Notes: generated by a model not told the origin, from the letters alone. 64,000 nt of DNA from Acidobacteriota bacterium (GCA_030550025.1 JAUQQC010000004.1:62001-126000), one strand, 5' to 3'. Positions 1-9,346 are shown, counted from the first letter of the stretch. Numbers and translations: made by a program.

Positions 1-291
1 GGGAGAGCTTGGCCCATGCCGTGCACAGCTGGCGAGACCTCGCTCGTCATTGATTTCAACGGCGATGTCCGCGCCTGCGAGTTGCGCACCCCACTGGGGA
101 ATTTGCGCGATTATGACATGGATTTCACCGCCTTTTGGCACTCGGCGGTCCGGCAACGAGAGATCGAGGCGATCGCTCGCGACCGGTGCTTCTGCACGCA
201 CGTCTGCTTCCTTCACGATAGCCTGCGCTTCTCGCTGAAGGCACAGCTTGTGGGGGTTCCGGCGAGTTATTTCGCGCGCCACTTCTGGTGA
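1..291 (+). CDS. Radical SAM/SPASM protein, C-terminal fragment (5' end outside window)
   Basis: The frame is open from base 1, so the gene begins upstream; 96 residues are visible. They carry a SPASM-type auxiliary iron-sulfur cluster region: a Cys in PCTAGE, a Cys in GDVRACE and a closing Cys cluster with spacing C-x-C-x3-C (CFCTHVC), ending 20-odd residues before the stop. SPASM domains bind extra 4Fe-4S clusters in radical SAM enzymes that modify peptides or small molecules. The radical SAM core (CxxxCxxC) is not in the window, so the substrate cannot be assigned. The gene converges on the ABC permease with 4 bases between the stops. Confidence 0.7.
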   Translation, partial: GRAWPMPCTAGETSLVIDFNGDVRACELRTPLGNLRDYDMDFTAFWHSAVRQREIEAIARDRCFCTHVCFLHDSLRFSLKAQLVGVPASYFARHFW

Positions 292-295
292 GCCC

Positions 296-1309
296 TCACT
301 TTCGAAACACGCGGCGACGCTCCAGGGCGCGTTGCCGGAGCACGTCCACCCAGACCGCGATGACGATGACGACGCCGATGACCGTCGTCTGCCAATAGGC
401 GGAGACATCGAGGAGGTTCAATCCGTTCCGCAAAACCCCCATGATGAGGGCTCCGACGAGCGTCCCCCAGACTGTGCCCACGCCGCCGAAGAAGCTGGCT
501 CCACCGATGATCACGGCGGCGATGGCATCCAACTCTGCGCCCACGCCCGCCAGCGGGAATCCAGAGTTCATCCGTCCAGCTAAGATGATCGCCCCCAGGG
601 CCGCCAGACCGCCGCTTAGGGCGTAGACGGTAATGAGGCGCCGATCCACGGGGATGCCTGAGAGCAAGGCCGCCTGTTTGTTCCCGCCAATAGCGTAGAT
701 GTCGCGTCCGATGGTCGTGCGCGTGAGGAAGAGATGAAAGAGCGCGTAGACGATCAAGACGATGATCACCGGCATGGGAATGCCGCCGAGGGCGCCGGCA
801 CCCCAAAAGCGGAAGTCCTCGGGAAGTTCGGAGATTGGGAATCCTCCCGAGAGCACGAGCGCCAATCCGCGGGCGACGTTCATCATCCCCAGCGTTGGAA
901 TGAACGGGTGGGGAAGACGAAGCTTCGTGAACAGCAGTCCGTTGGTCATCCCCAACGCTGTCCCTATAGCGAGCGTCGCCGCGATGGCAGCGGATGCCGG
1001 CATCCCAGCCTTGAGCAACAGAGCGGCCAGGACGCAACAGAGTCCTAGGATAGAGCCCACCGAGAGGTCAATCCCCGCCGTGATGATGACGAGCAATTGC
1101 CCGAGGGCGAGCAGCGCGTTGACGGCCGACTGTCGGAAGACGTTAAGCACATTCTCGAAGGTGAGGAAGTGCGGGGAGAGTATGGTGAGGGCACCGCTCA
1201 TCAGCAGCAGCGCTAGAAGAGGGCCGAATCGTCGCAGCAGTGGGAGGACCAGGTCGGGTCGAAGGATTCGACCGATATCCGCCATCGCCGATGACGTCTC
1301 GCGATTCAT
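296..1309 (-). CDS. Ribose/inositol-type sugar ABC transporter permease (RbsC family)
   Basis: This 337-residue integral membrane protein has about eight to ten hydrophobic segments and the family signature region ITAGIDLSVGSILGL near residue 80, typical of RbsC/XylH/IatP permeases (BPD_transp_2). It would form the inner-membrane channel that works with the ATPase encoded just upstream. Its ATG overlaps the ATPase stop by 4 bases (ATGA), which points to translational coupling. The substrate is a monosaccharide or cyclitol by family; an inositol-like substrate is inferred from the iol genes further up the same strand. No periplasmic binding protein gene lies beside it, which is unusual for the family. 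Confidence 0.9.
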   Translation of the reverse strand: MNRETSSAMADIGRILRPDLVLPLLRRFGPLLALLLMSGALTILSPHFLTFENVLNVFRQSAVNALLALGQLLVIITAGIDLSVGSILGLCCVLAALLLKAGMPASAAIAATLAIGTALGMTNGLLFTKLRLPHPFIPTLGMMNVARGLALVLSGGFPISELPEDFRFWGAGALGGIPMPVIIVLIVYALFHLFLTRTTIGRDIYAIGGNKQAALLSGIPVDRRLITVYALSGGLAALGAIILAGRMNSGFPLAGVGAELDAIAAVIIGGASFFGGVGTVWGTLVGALIMGVLRNGLNLLDVSAYWQTTVIGVVIVIAVWVDVLRQRALERRRVFRK

Positions 1310-2817
1310 CCTTCCCCTCCTGTGGCGAGATAGAGGATGCGATCGTCGGTGGCTTCCTCTCGCTGTAGCTCCCCGACGATTCGCCCGCGGTGCATGACGA
1401 GGATGCGATCAGCCAGATGTCGCAGCTCTTCAAGCTCCGAGGAGACCAGCAGGATCGCCGTCCCCTGCGCCGCCAGTCGCCGAATCAGCTCATAGATCTC
1501 CATTTTCGCGCCAACGTCGATGCCCCGCGTGGGCTCATCCATGAGAAAGATGCGCGGATGCATCGCAAGCCAACGCGCGAGGATGACCTTCTGCTGATTC
1601 CCTCCGCTCAAGAACATGACCGGATGATGGGCACTCGGCGTTTTCACCCGCAGCTCGCTGAGAAGGCGTTCGGTGAGGTGCCGCTCCGCACGTGTGTTCA
1701 CAAGAAAGCCAAGGTGGGCGACTCGTGCTTGAACCGGAAGGATGAGATTGACCTGGACGGAAGCCATCGGGATGAGCCCCTTCGCTTTTCGATCATCCGT
1801 CACCAGTGCCATCCCATGTCGTATGGCATCGGCGGGCGTTCGGATCGTCACCGGACGACCTTCGATGAAGATCTTCCCCGATGTGTATTCCCGCGCGCCG
1901 AAGAGCGCTTCCACCAGCTCGGTCCTGCCCGCGCCGACAAGCCCCGCCAGGCCCACAATCTCTCCATGATGGACGGTGAAGGTGATGTCGTAAAACCTTC
2001 CCGGAGCCGTCAAGCCCTCGACGCGAAGCCTCGGTTCGCCTATCGCTCGAGGTTCGCGTTCGGGAAAGTACTCCGTCAATTCTCGACCGACCATCGCGCG
2101 CACCAATTCCTCAGCGCTCGTCTCCGAGATGGATTTCGTGAGGACGCGCCGGCCGTCGCGCAAGACCGTCACCCGATCGGCGATGCGGTAGATCTCAGGC
2201 ATTCGATGCGTGATATAGATGACGCCCATGCCGCGCGCTCGCAGTTGCGCGATCGTCTGAAATAAGCGCTCCGCCTCGGGTTCTGAGAGTGGGGAGGTCG
2301 GTTCGTCCAGGATCAAGAGTTCGGCTTCGAAAGCGAGCGCTCGGGCGATTTCGACCAGCTGCTGCTCGGCGACGCTCAATTCGCCCGCTGGACGCCGAGG
2401 ATCGAGATCGTGACCCAATCCTTGAAGGAGTCGGCGCGCGCGCTCGTAGATCTCGTTCCACTGAACCCAGGAGAAGACTGCTCGTCGGCTCGGTGGGCGT
2501 CCGAGGAAGATGTTCTCCCCAATGCTCAATTGGGGAATGAGCATTAGCTCCTGATGCACCATACGAATGCCCAAGCGATGCGCATCGCGCGGCGTCTGAA
2601 GTTTCACCGGGCGCCCTTTCCACAAGAGGCGACCTCGATCGGCTGAGTGAACGCCTGTCGCGATCTTCATGAGCGTGGATTTCCCCGCTCCGTTCTCCCC
2701 GATGAGCGCGTGAACTTCGCCTGCTTTCACCTCGAAGTCTACATCCTCCAGAGCGACGATCCCTCCAAAGGTCTTCGTGATCCCTTCGAGTCGCAGTAAG
2801 GCTTCCGATGAAGACAT
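1306..2817 (-). CDS. Sugar ABC transporter ATP-binding protein (RbsA/MglA family, two nucleotide-binding domains)
   Basis: This 503-residue tandem ATPase has a first Walker A GENGAGKST at about residues 40-48, an ABC signature LSVAEQQLVEIARAL and Walker B LLILDEPTSPLS. The second half carries GLVGAGRTEL, LSGGNQQKVILARWL and FLMDEPTRGIDVG. The degenerate second P-loop is normal for RbsA-type proteins. The frame is open 20 codons further upstream, but the ATG at 2817 is chosen because a GGAGG ribosome site lies just before it and the homologous start (LLRLEGITKTFGG) follows. It energises the permease encoded downstream. Confidence 0.92.
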   Translation of the reverse strand: MSSSEALLRLEGITKTFGGIVALEDVDFEVKAGEVHALIGENGAGKSTLMKIATGVHSADRGRLLWKGRPVKLQTPRDAHRLGIRMVHQELMLIPQLSIGENIFLGRPPSRRAVFSWVQWNEIYERARRLLQGLGHDLDPRRPAGELSVAEQQLVEIARALAFEAELLILDEPTSPLSEPEAERLFQTIAQLRARGMGVIYITHRMPEIYRIADRVTVLRDGRRVLTKSISETSAEELVRAMVGRELTEYFPEREPRAIGEPRLRVEGLTAPGRFYDITFTVHHGEIVGLAGLVGAGRTELVEALFGAREYTSGKIFIEGRPVTIRTPADAIRHGMALVTDDRKAKGLIPMASVQVNLILPVQARVAHLGFLVNTRAERHLTERLLSELRVKTPSAHHPVMFLSGGNQQKVILARWLAMHPRIFLMDEPTRGIDVGAKMEIYELIRRLAAQGTAILLVSSELEELRHLADRILVMHRGRIVGELQREEATDDRILYLATGGEG

Positions 2818-2839
2818 AGCGGCCTCCGAACGTGGCTCT

Positions 2840-3523
2840 CTACAGGCCCTCACCCGCGCATGCGCTTCCATGTTCATATCCGGGGGGGGGAAAGAGATGC
2901 TCTTCGCCAGGCGCGCTCCCAGAAGTCACCTCCCCCTCTGCGCCAGGTGCAGGAGGCATTTCGGTCGGAAGGATCGCCCGTCCATCCATCCCCCCCCAGA
3001 CCTTCAAGCGCCGGGCTAAACGTGAGGTATCTTCGGTGACGCTCTCTCCCGCGACGACAGGGACGGTGCGCAATCCGAGTTGTGAGAGTAAGAGCGCGCG
3101 TCGTGCGGCCCGTTCGACATCGGATAAGCCGGCACCCCAGGAGACTTCAATGACGAGGTAGGCCTCGCTCCCCTCCTCCGGATGCCATCCGCGCGCGACA
3201 ATGTCCGTTTGGATGATCTCATCGGCTTCGGCATCCGTCGGTCGTCCCTGTTCGACAGCATCTTCCAAGAAGGCGCTCAGTTCTTCGGAGGAGAGGACGC
3301 GGATTTTTCGGGCGAGCGCGCGGAAATAAGCGGGCGCATGTCGCTCGTGTTGATACGGGAGGTGAAAGCCTTTCGGACGGACGACGTCCCGGCTCATGGT
3401 ATCCATGCGCTTCGTCAGGAAGTCCACGCCAGACGCTAGGACCGCGATCTGTTGCTCAGCATGCTGTTGCGCGCGGGCCAAAGCCGCGACTTCCGCGCTC
3501 AATGCCGTTACGACCTCCTCCAA
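2840..3523 (-). CDS. Coiled-coil protein with possible PD-(D/E)XK nuclease-like domain; probably the 3' part of a frameshifted gene
   Basis: The first 50 residues are a heptad-like coiled coil (EVVTALSAEVAALARAQQHAEQQ). The remainder contains EAYLVIEVSW and GLRTVPVVAGE, which resemble the strand-helix-strand core of archaeal/bacterial coiled-coil proteins with a predicted restriction-like fold; that assignment is tentative. The frame starts only with TTG and lacks a convincing ribosome site. A second frame immediately upstream (3456-3644) encodes more of the same coiled coil, so one base has probably been lost or gained near 3520-3540. A run of nine G (2882-2890 on the plus strand) lies in the last coding part and could also slip. 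It sits between the MDR dehydrogenase and the ABC genes. Confidence 0.5.
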   Translation of the reverse strand: MEEVVTALSAEVAALARAQQHAEQQIAVLASGVDFLTKRMDTMSRDVVRPKGFHLPYQHERHAPAYFRALARKIRVLSSEELSAFLEDAVEQGRPTDAEADEIIQTDIVARGWHPEEGSEAYLVIEVSWGAGLSDVERAARRALLLSQLGLRTVPVVAGESVTEDTSRLARRLKVWGGMDGRAILPTEMPPAPGAEGEVTSGSAPGEEHLFPPPGYEHGSACAGEGL

Positions 3524-3644
3524 CCGACAGTCGAGCCACCCGTTCCTCCAATGTCAACAGCACCCGTCGTAACTCCTCTCCCCACTCCAGATGCTGCTCC
3601 AAGAACCGCAGGAGGTCTCGAGACTCTGCGCTTGTGAAGGACAT
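3456..3644 (-). pseudogene. 5' fragment of the same coiled-coil gene
   Basis: The ATG at 3644 is followed by about 40 residues of amphipathic helix (LLRFLEQHLEWGEELRRVLLTLEERVARL), then low-complexity Gly/Arg residues typical of reading on after a frameshift. A change of +1 near 3520-3540 would join it to the coiled coil of the downstream frame. A promoter-like TTGACG-18-GATAAT ends 9 bases before this ATG, which supports it as the true start of the intact gene. Sequencing error, a real decayed gene and programmed frameshifting remain possible. Confidence 0.45.
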
Positions 3645-3653
3645 ACTGCTTCA

Positions 3654-3683
3654 ATTATCGTCGCGCGCGATCAACTCCGTCAA
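3654..3683 (-). promoter_or_regulatory. Candidate sigma-70 promoter for the coiled-coil gene
   Basis: On the minus strand TTGACG (3683-3678) is separated by 18 bp from GATAAT (3659-3654). The expected start site falls within a few bases of the ATG at 3644, so the transcript would be nearly leaderless. Confidence 0.4.
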
Positions 3684-3716
3684 GACGGCGAATGTCTGTC
3701 CCCTCTCACCTCTTGA

Positions 3717-4739
3717 TTAAGGGATCACGGTGACTTTGACGGCTTCGCCTGCGCGCAAAAGTCGAAAGCCTTCGCCGATCGCCTCCAGTTCCACACGGTG
3801 AGTCACCAACCGCTCGAGCGGCAGAAGCCCCGCTTCCAATATGTGCACGACTTTCGGAAAGGCCGTGCGTTGGATGTACGATCCCAGGACGGTGATCTCG
3901 TAGCGCGTGATCTCGTATTGATTCAACTCGCGCTCCGCGTGTAAGTTCATGCCGAAAAGGACGATGCGCCCTCCACGCCGCACCAGCCACATAGCTTCCG
4001 GCAAGAGCGTCCCTACGGCATCAATGACGATGTCGGCGCCCAGACGGGTTCGCCTCTTGATCTCCCGAGGGACGTCATGGGCATTTGGATCAAGAACGGC
4101 GTCGGCCCCCAGACTTTCGGCCATATGGCGGCGAAACTCGGCGGGTTCGACCACGCAGATCGGATAAGCTCCAGCAGCCTTATAGAGCATCAAAAACATG
4201 AGTCCGATGGGCCCCGCCCCAAGGATGACGACGCTCTCCCCCGGAACGAAAGCCGACTTCTCAAATGAATGAAGCACGCAGGAAAAGGGTTCGGCGAGCG
4301 TCGCGCGATCTAAGGGGACCTCTGGGCTGATCTTGTGCACGGCTTTTGCTGGAGCGACGTTCCACTCCGCCAATCCGCCATGCTGGAAAATCCCTAATGT
4401 GGTCATGTTCTCGCACATATTCGAGAAACCCAATCGGCAATATTCACAAATTCCGCACGTGATGTTCGGATCGACCACCGCGCGGTCTCCTGGGCGAAGA
4501 TGATGCACGCCGGGGCCGACCTCAACCACCGTCGCGACATATTCATGGCCGAGGATCGTCCCTGGCGTGGCTGGATGTCCCGGAGGGACCGAGAGGATGT
4601 GAAGGTCGGTCCCACAAATGCTCGCGCGTTCCACTTTCAGGAGGACCTCGTCCTCCGTTCGAAGTTGCGGTGGAGGGTGAGATTCGATTCGCCACTCCCC
4701 TTCACCTCGAAAGACCACGGCTCGCATCGTCTCTCTCAT
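3717..4739 (-). CDS. Zinc-dependent medium-chain alcohol/polyol dehydrogenase (MDR, threonine/sorbitol dehydrogenase type)
   Basis: This 340-residue MDR enzyme has catalytic-zinc ligands in SICGTD and ILGHEYV, a structural-zinc cluster with four cysteines (CGICEYCRLGFSNMC), and a Rossmann motif VVILGAGPIGLMFL. It should oxidise a secondary alcohol of a sugar, polyol or amino acid with NAD(P). Its ATG overlaps the stop of the preceding secreted-protein gene by 4 bases. In this inositol/glycan locus a cyclitol or sugar-alcohol substrate is plausible. MDR enzymes have been reported to act in a Thermotoga inositol pathway, but threonine dehydrogenase activity cannot be excluded. Confidence 0.88.
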   Translation of the reverse strand: MRETMRAVVFRGEGEWRIESHPPPQLRTEDEVLLKVERASICGTDLHILSVPPGHPATPGTILGHEYVATVVEVGPGVHHLRPGDRAVVDPNITCGICEYCRLGFSNMCENMTTLGIFQHGGLAEWNVAPAKAVHKISPEVPLDRATLAEPFSCVLHSFEKSAFVPGESVVILGAGPIGLMFLMLYKAAGAYPICVVEPAEFRRHMAESLGADAVLDPNAHDVPREIKRRTRLGADIVIDAVGTLLPEAMWLVRRGGRIVLFGMNLHAERELNQYEITRYEITVLGSYIQRTAFPKVVHILEAGLLPLERLVTHRVELEAIGEGFRLLRAGEAVKVTVIP

Positions 4740-6106
4740 GGCCAGATCTCCACCATATCGCCGGCTCGAAGGCGGATGGGATCCATTCGAACCGGTAGGG
4801 TAGGACCAGGACGAAAGTTCGCGTCCAGGAAGAACGCCTTACGCACTCCTCGCACGAAGCATCCCGCTTGTGCCCATCGCTCACCGGCGCGCGGCGTCCG
4901 AGGATCCAGAAGTGCATCGCATCGAAGAAGGAGCCGCTCGATGTGCGATGCGCTCATCCCTTCCGGAAGCGGGATCGTCGTGCGCAGGAAACCGCTCCGT
5001 TCGAGCTTGAAGTAAACGAACCCGAGATCCGACGAGTACCACTTTGGATCCCCTACACATTTCGCGGCGAGACTCACACCCGCATCGCGCTGCTCCGACG
5101 CGATCTCGAGGTACAAATAGCGACGGGGGTCGAGGATCTGCTGACCGACGCGAGGCGTCGAACCCACTTTGCCCTCTCGACGCAGCTCCTCAGTCATGAT
5201 GCGGTACGTCCATGGATGCCGATCCATCAATTCCTCGCGCGCGACCGCGCTTGTGTCGAAAGGGAGAGGGCGAAGGGCGAATCGCATGGGCGAGCGTCCG
5301 CGATCCGAGAAGTTGTTGTTGTCGGAGACGACGAAAAGGAGCGGATGGTCATCCTCCCGCCGTCCGCGAAATCGGCGCGTCCGGTGACGCGTGCCTTGAT
5401 AGCGGGCGTCAAGGACGCGTCCCTCCGGGGTTATCGTCACTTCGTAAACCCACTCGATGTCCGTCGCTCGCCCCCATCGAGCCATGAGAGCGTTCGTCTC
5501 CGTCCCTCCGTCCTCGTTACTGAAGATGACGCTGTAGCGGATCGTGAGCATCTCCTGCGCGCGCGTCATCTCATACCACATGAGGAGGGGGATATCGGTG
5601 AACCTCCCGATGCTATTCGGGCGCGCATAGAGGATAGGCGAGTGCGCGAGCGGGAAGAACTCGGGATCGGCGCGGCTCACCAGATGCAACGCGAAATCCT
5701 CGATGATGGGCGCGGAGACATGTGGCGCCGAGCGCGTGCGATTCCAGAGCAAGTGAATCGTATGCGTCCCCGGGCGCACTCTCCCCAGATGAAGGGCATA
5801 GCGGAAGGAGACTTCTCCGGCGAAGAGGATGACATCTTGATGAGAGCGCCCATCCAACCAGACGGTGAGCACGGCGGCTTCGCGCCCCCTTTCGCCCCAA
5901 TTGGCTCCGGGGACTCTGGCCTGCAACTCGGCCAGAACTTCCGATTCCACATCCACGCGAAAAGAGCGCTCCAGAAGAACTTGTGCATGAACGCGCGGAA
6001 GGGATCCATGGAGGAGAAGTCCTCCGATGCCCAAAAGCCACGCGCGCATCAAGCAAGGCCACCACTTGCTCCCTCTTTCGCGGTTTGCCTTCTCCATCGC
6101 CCTCAT
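4736..6106 (-). CDS. Secreted protein of unknown function
   Basis: A basic N terminus followed by a hydrophobic stretch (LLGIGGLLLHGSLPRVHA) looks like a signal peptide cleaved near residue 41. The rest (456 residues in total) is rich in beta-strand-like segments, with paired motifs such as WYEMTRAQEMLTIRYSVIFSNEDGG and later RYLYLEIASE. I do not recognise a family. The start codon overlaps the alpha-mannosidase stop by 4 bases (6103-6106) and its own stop overlaps the MDR dehydrogenase start, so it is locked into the operon. A carbohydrate-binding or glycan-processing role is inference from context only. Confidence 0.8.
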   Translation of the reverse strand: MRAMEKANRERGSKWWPCLMRAWLLGIGGLLLHGSLPRVHAQVLLERSFRVDVESEVLAELQARVPGANWGERGREAAVLTVWLDGRSHQDVILFAGEVSFRYALHLGRVRPGTHTIHLLWNRTRSAPHVSAPIIEDFALHLVSRADPEFFPLAHSPILYARPNSIGRFTDIPLLMWYEMTRAQEMLTIRYSVIFSNEDGGTETNALMARWGRATDIEWVYEVTITPEGRVLDARYQGTRHRTRRFRGRREDDHPLLFVVSDNNNFSDRGRSPMRFALRPLPFDTSAVAREELMDRHPWTYRIMTEELRREGKVGSTPRVGQQILDPRRYLYLEIASEQRDAGVSLAAKCVGDPKWYSSDLGFVYFKLERSGFLRTTIPLPEGMSASHIERLLLRCDALLDPRTPRAGERWAQAGCFVRGVRKAFFLDANFRPGPTLPVRMDPIRLRAGDMVEIWP

Positions 6107-9100
6107 CGAAATTCGATCTTCACCGTCTTGATCTCATAGGGCTTGGTCGGAACGAGCACTTGCTGCCCATCCACGAGAAGGGGAGCCATCTCTCGCTCCA
6201 CGAGATTGACCTCACGGGCAGCCTTCGGCGGCTTCGGAAGCGCGATCCTCACATCGGCGGCTTTCCCGCCGAATTCGTAGAATCGGAGGATCCAGGCGTC
6301 GGCGTCCTCGGCCTTCTTCAAGGCCGTGAGGATCACCGTGTTTGGCTCCAGGCGTAGAAACGAGTGGATCGGAGGAAGCAAGCCGCGGTGCCCCGTCGTG
6401 GGATACGGAATGAGCGGATAGTTCAATTCATACCCTCGTTGAACGGTCCCCGCTTGAATCCAATCGCCCACATGGGGATAGATGGCGTAGGTGAAGCGAT
6501 GCCGCCCTTCATCGGCGTGCGGATCGGGATAGGCGGGAGAGCGCAACAGCGTCAGGCGAATGACGTTGTCGCGAACGTCGTAGCCGTATTTGCTGTCGTT
6601 GAGCACGCTGACGCCATAGGTCCCATCCGAGAGGTCGGCCCAAAAGAGCGCCGGGACTTCGAACTTCGCCTGCTCTGCAGGCGTGCGACGTGTGGTCGGT
6701 CTCTGGATCGAGCCGAAGGGAATCTCGAACGTCGCCTTCGGACTATGCACGGAGACTGGGAAGGCGACTTTCAGGAGGATATGTCTCTCGCGCCAGTCCA
6801 CATCCATCTGGCATTCGAGCCGTGGAATCTTCGGATAGAGGATGAGGTCCTGAGTGAACGTGGAGTTCTGGAACTTCTTCACCACGCGGATCACGGCACG
6901 CGTGGGGCCGGTCTCCAGCACCTTCACCTCTTCAGCTTGGCGCAGCTCCCACTTCTTCTCCTCGAAATTCGCGTCGATGTTCCAGGCATCGTAGACGGAC
7001 GGTTTATCGTAGAACGTTTGCAGGAGATTCCCGCATCGGGAATCGTCGAGGACCTCTCGACGGGCGACCTTGTCGTAGAGGCTCGTGAGGCATCCGGATC
7101 GAGCGTCCACGGTGACCCGAAGGAACTCGTTCTCCATGGTCAGGCCGTGGACCGAGAGCGAAGACCGAAGGGGGGGGCGTCGGGGGACGGGGATGACGCG
7201 GAAGACCTTGTATCCGAGTGACGGTACGTCTTCGGCGATGAAGCGAACCTTCACGCGGTTCGTTTGCGGATCGCGCTCGATCGTCTCAGCGATGAGCCGT
7301 CGGCCGTGGGGATCGCGAACTTCAACCTCTGAGACGGGATCGCGGAACGTGAGGACGGCTTCGACGACGTCCGTGCGCGTCCAAGAGAGCGGATTGAAGA
7401 CGATGAGGGGAAGTCCGGGGCCTTTCGTGTGGATACGATCGGCCAGCTCTCGCAACGCGTCATGGAGGACCTCGCGACCGATGCGACGCACTTCGGCATA
7501 GTCGCGATCCGCATCTCGATAAACGGCGGCGATGCTGCTTCCGGGCAGGATGTCGTGAAACTGATTGAAGAGCACCTTCTTCCACGCCACGTCGAGGTCG
7601 CCCTGCGGGTAGGCGTGGCCGAAGAGCTGCGCGAGCGAGGCGAATTTCTCCGCGTTGAGGAGCAGGACCTCGCTTTGGCGATTGTTCCGCTTCGTCGTCG
7701 CCTGGCTCGTGTACGTCCCGCGATGCGTTTCAAGATACAACTCATCGCGCCAGACCGGTGGATTCAGCTGGGGCAGCTCGGCCAGCGCGCGTTCGAAGAA
7801 CTCGTGCACGGTGCCGAAAAACAGCTGCGGGTAGATCGCCCCGGCGGATCGCCATCGCGCGGCCGTCTCCAACATGCTTCGCGTCGGTCCCCCACCGTGA
7901 TCCCCAACGCCGTAAAGATGCATGTACTCGCGATGACCCGTCGCCGCCGTGTAATCGGCCAGGTCCTTCACCGTCGGGACGGGCTCGATGGGGTTCCCGT
8001 AGTGGTTCGGGAAGTAGGTGAGGACGCGACTCCCATCCGGCGCCTCCCACCAGAAGAGCCGATAGGGGAAGCGCGTGACTTCGTTCCAGAAGATCTTCTG
8101 CGTGACGAAGAAATCCATGCCGGACTTTTTCAGGATTTGCGGCAACTGCCAATTGTAGCCGAAGGCGTCCGGATTCCATCCGACGCGAACTGCGATGCCG
8201 AACTTCTCCTTGAAGTATCGCGTCCCGTGCAAGAATTGCCGGACGAGCGATTCGCCATGCGGCAGGTTCATATCCGACTCGACCCATACGCCGCCGACCA
8301 CTTCCCACCGGCCTTCGCGCACGCGCTCTCGGATCTGCTCGAAGAGCTTCGGATATTTCTCCTCCATCCAGGCATAAGTCTGGGCGGCTCCATGCGCGAA
8401 CGTGAATTCCGGGAATTCGCGCATCAGTTGCAGGACCGTGGAGAAGGTGTCCCGCACGATCTCGACCGTCTCCGTCCACGGCCAGAGCCATGCCAGGTCA
8501 ATGTGGGAGTTGCCGACGGCGCGAATCGAGAATTCCCGAAGCATGGGGAGAATCGGCTTCAGCGCCTCGCGCGCTTCGCGGAGGGAATGATCGAAGGCCG
8601 ATTGATCACCTCGATCCAGAGCATTGAGGTCGAGCCTCCGAAGCGCGGCCTCCAGATATTGTTCCCACCGCGAGCGATCGTCTTTTCGTACGTTCAGGAG
8701 CAGCTCCGCGACTTGGCACTCCTGCAAGAACGTTCGCGGATCGGGACGAGACGGTGGCGCTTCGACCTCCAATTGTCCGGCACGCACCCACGTGCGTCCG
8801 CCGGGCACGTCGGCTTTCACTGCGATCACGAACGTGTCGCCGGGACGCGCGCTCTCGGTCAGGACGATCGGATCCAGGTCGTTCCCTTCGGCTCGCTTCT
8901 CTCCATTCAAGAAGACAGTGAGGTGGACGGGATTCTCCCCCACGATGCGGATGCGCAAGCGCAGTCGCGCTCCCCGAATGTCATATCCTCCAACCGCCGG
9001 CGGCAGCGTCACACGATAGCGAAACCAGGCCGGACCCGTGTTCCATTCCTCGCCGACCGGGAAGAGTCTCCACGTCGAATCATCGAGATCCACAGCCTCT

Positions 9101-9279
9101 CCCCTCAGGACGAACCCCTCCTTGAAGCGCCAGGGCGAGAGGGGGAGGACCGTCGCCTCCTCCAAGCGCTTGAAGATCGCCGCTCGATCTACAGATCGAG
9201 CGAAGAGAGAGTGGATCGGGGAGAGGGAGATCGAGATCAGAGGCATGAAGAAGGCGCAGCTCCATCTCTTCCAACTCAT
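6103..9279 (-). CDS. Alpha-mannosidase, glycoside hydrolase family 38
   Basis: This protein of 1058 residues hydrolyses alpha-mannosyl bonds. The GH38 hallmarks are present: HIDLAWLW at about residues 259-266 (zinc-binding His and Asp) and GWNPDAFGYNWQLP, whose Asp at about 371 is the catalytic nucleophile. An N-terminal jelly-roll-like region (WFRYRVTLPPAVGG) precedes the catalytic domain, and C-terminal beta domains follow. The ATG at 9279 is preferred over an earlier in-frame start because a GGAGGG ribosome site precedes it and a signal-like segment (CAFFMPLISISLSPIHSLFA) follows; export to the periplasm is therefore likely. It sits between the PHP-type hydrolase and the unknown secreted protein. 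Confidence 0.93.
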   Translation of the reverse strand: MSWKRWSCAFFMPLISISLSPIHSLFARSVDRAAIFKRLEEATVLPLSPWRFKEGFVLRGEAVDLDDSTWRLFPVGEEWNTGPAWFRYRVTLPPAVGGYDIRGARLRLRIRIVGENPVHLTVFLNGEKRAEGNDLDPIVLTESARPGDTFVIAVKADVPGGRTWVRAGQLEVEAPPSRPDPRTFLQECQVAELLLNVRKDDRSRWEQYLEAALRRLDLNALDRGDQSAFDHSLREAREALKPILPMLREFSIRAVGNSHIDLAWLWPWTETVEIVRDTFSTVLQLMREFPEFTFAHGAAQTYAWMEEKYPKLFEQIRERVREGRWEVVGGVWVESDMNLPHGESLVRQFLHGTRYFKEKFGIAVRVGWNPDAFGYNWQLPQILKKSGMDFFVTQKIFWNEVTRFPYRLFWWEAPDGSRVLTYFPNHYGNPIEPVPTVKDLADYTAATGHREYMHLYGVGDHGGGPTRSMLETAARWRSAGAIYPQLFFGTVHEFFERALAELPQLNPPVWRDELYLETHRGTYTSQATTKRNNRQSEVLLLNAEKFASLAQLFGHAYPQGDLDVAWKKVLFNQFHDILPGSSIAAVYRDADRDYAEVRRIGREVLHDALRELADRIHTKGPGLPLIVFNPLSWTRTDVVEAVLTFRDPVSEVEVRDPHGRRLIAETIERDPQTNRVKVRFIAEDVPSLGYKVFRVIPVPRRPPLRSSLSVHGLTMENEFLRVTVDARSGCLTSLYDKVARREVLDDSRCGNLLQTFYDKPSVYDAWNIDANFEEKKWELRQAEEVKVLETGPTRAVIRVVKKFQNSTFTQDLILYPKIPRLECQMDVDWRERHILLKVAFPVSVHSPKATFEIPFGSIQRPTTRRTPAEQAKFEVPALFWADLSDGTYGVSVLNDSKYGYDVRDNVIRLTLLRSPAYPDPHADEGRHRFTYAIYPHVGDWIQAGTVQRGYELNYPLIPYPTTGHRGLLPPIHSFLRLEPNTVILTALKKAEDADAWILRFYEFGGKAADVRIALPKPPKAAREVNLVEREMAPLLVDGQQVLVPTKPYEIKTVKIEFR

Positions 9280-9346
9280 CGCTTCTGCCCTCCGCGTGAG
9301 ATTCAGCGAGGTCGCGCGCTCTCCCAAAGGAGGCGCGGCGCCCTCG

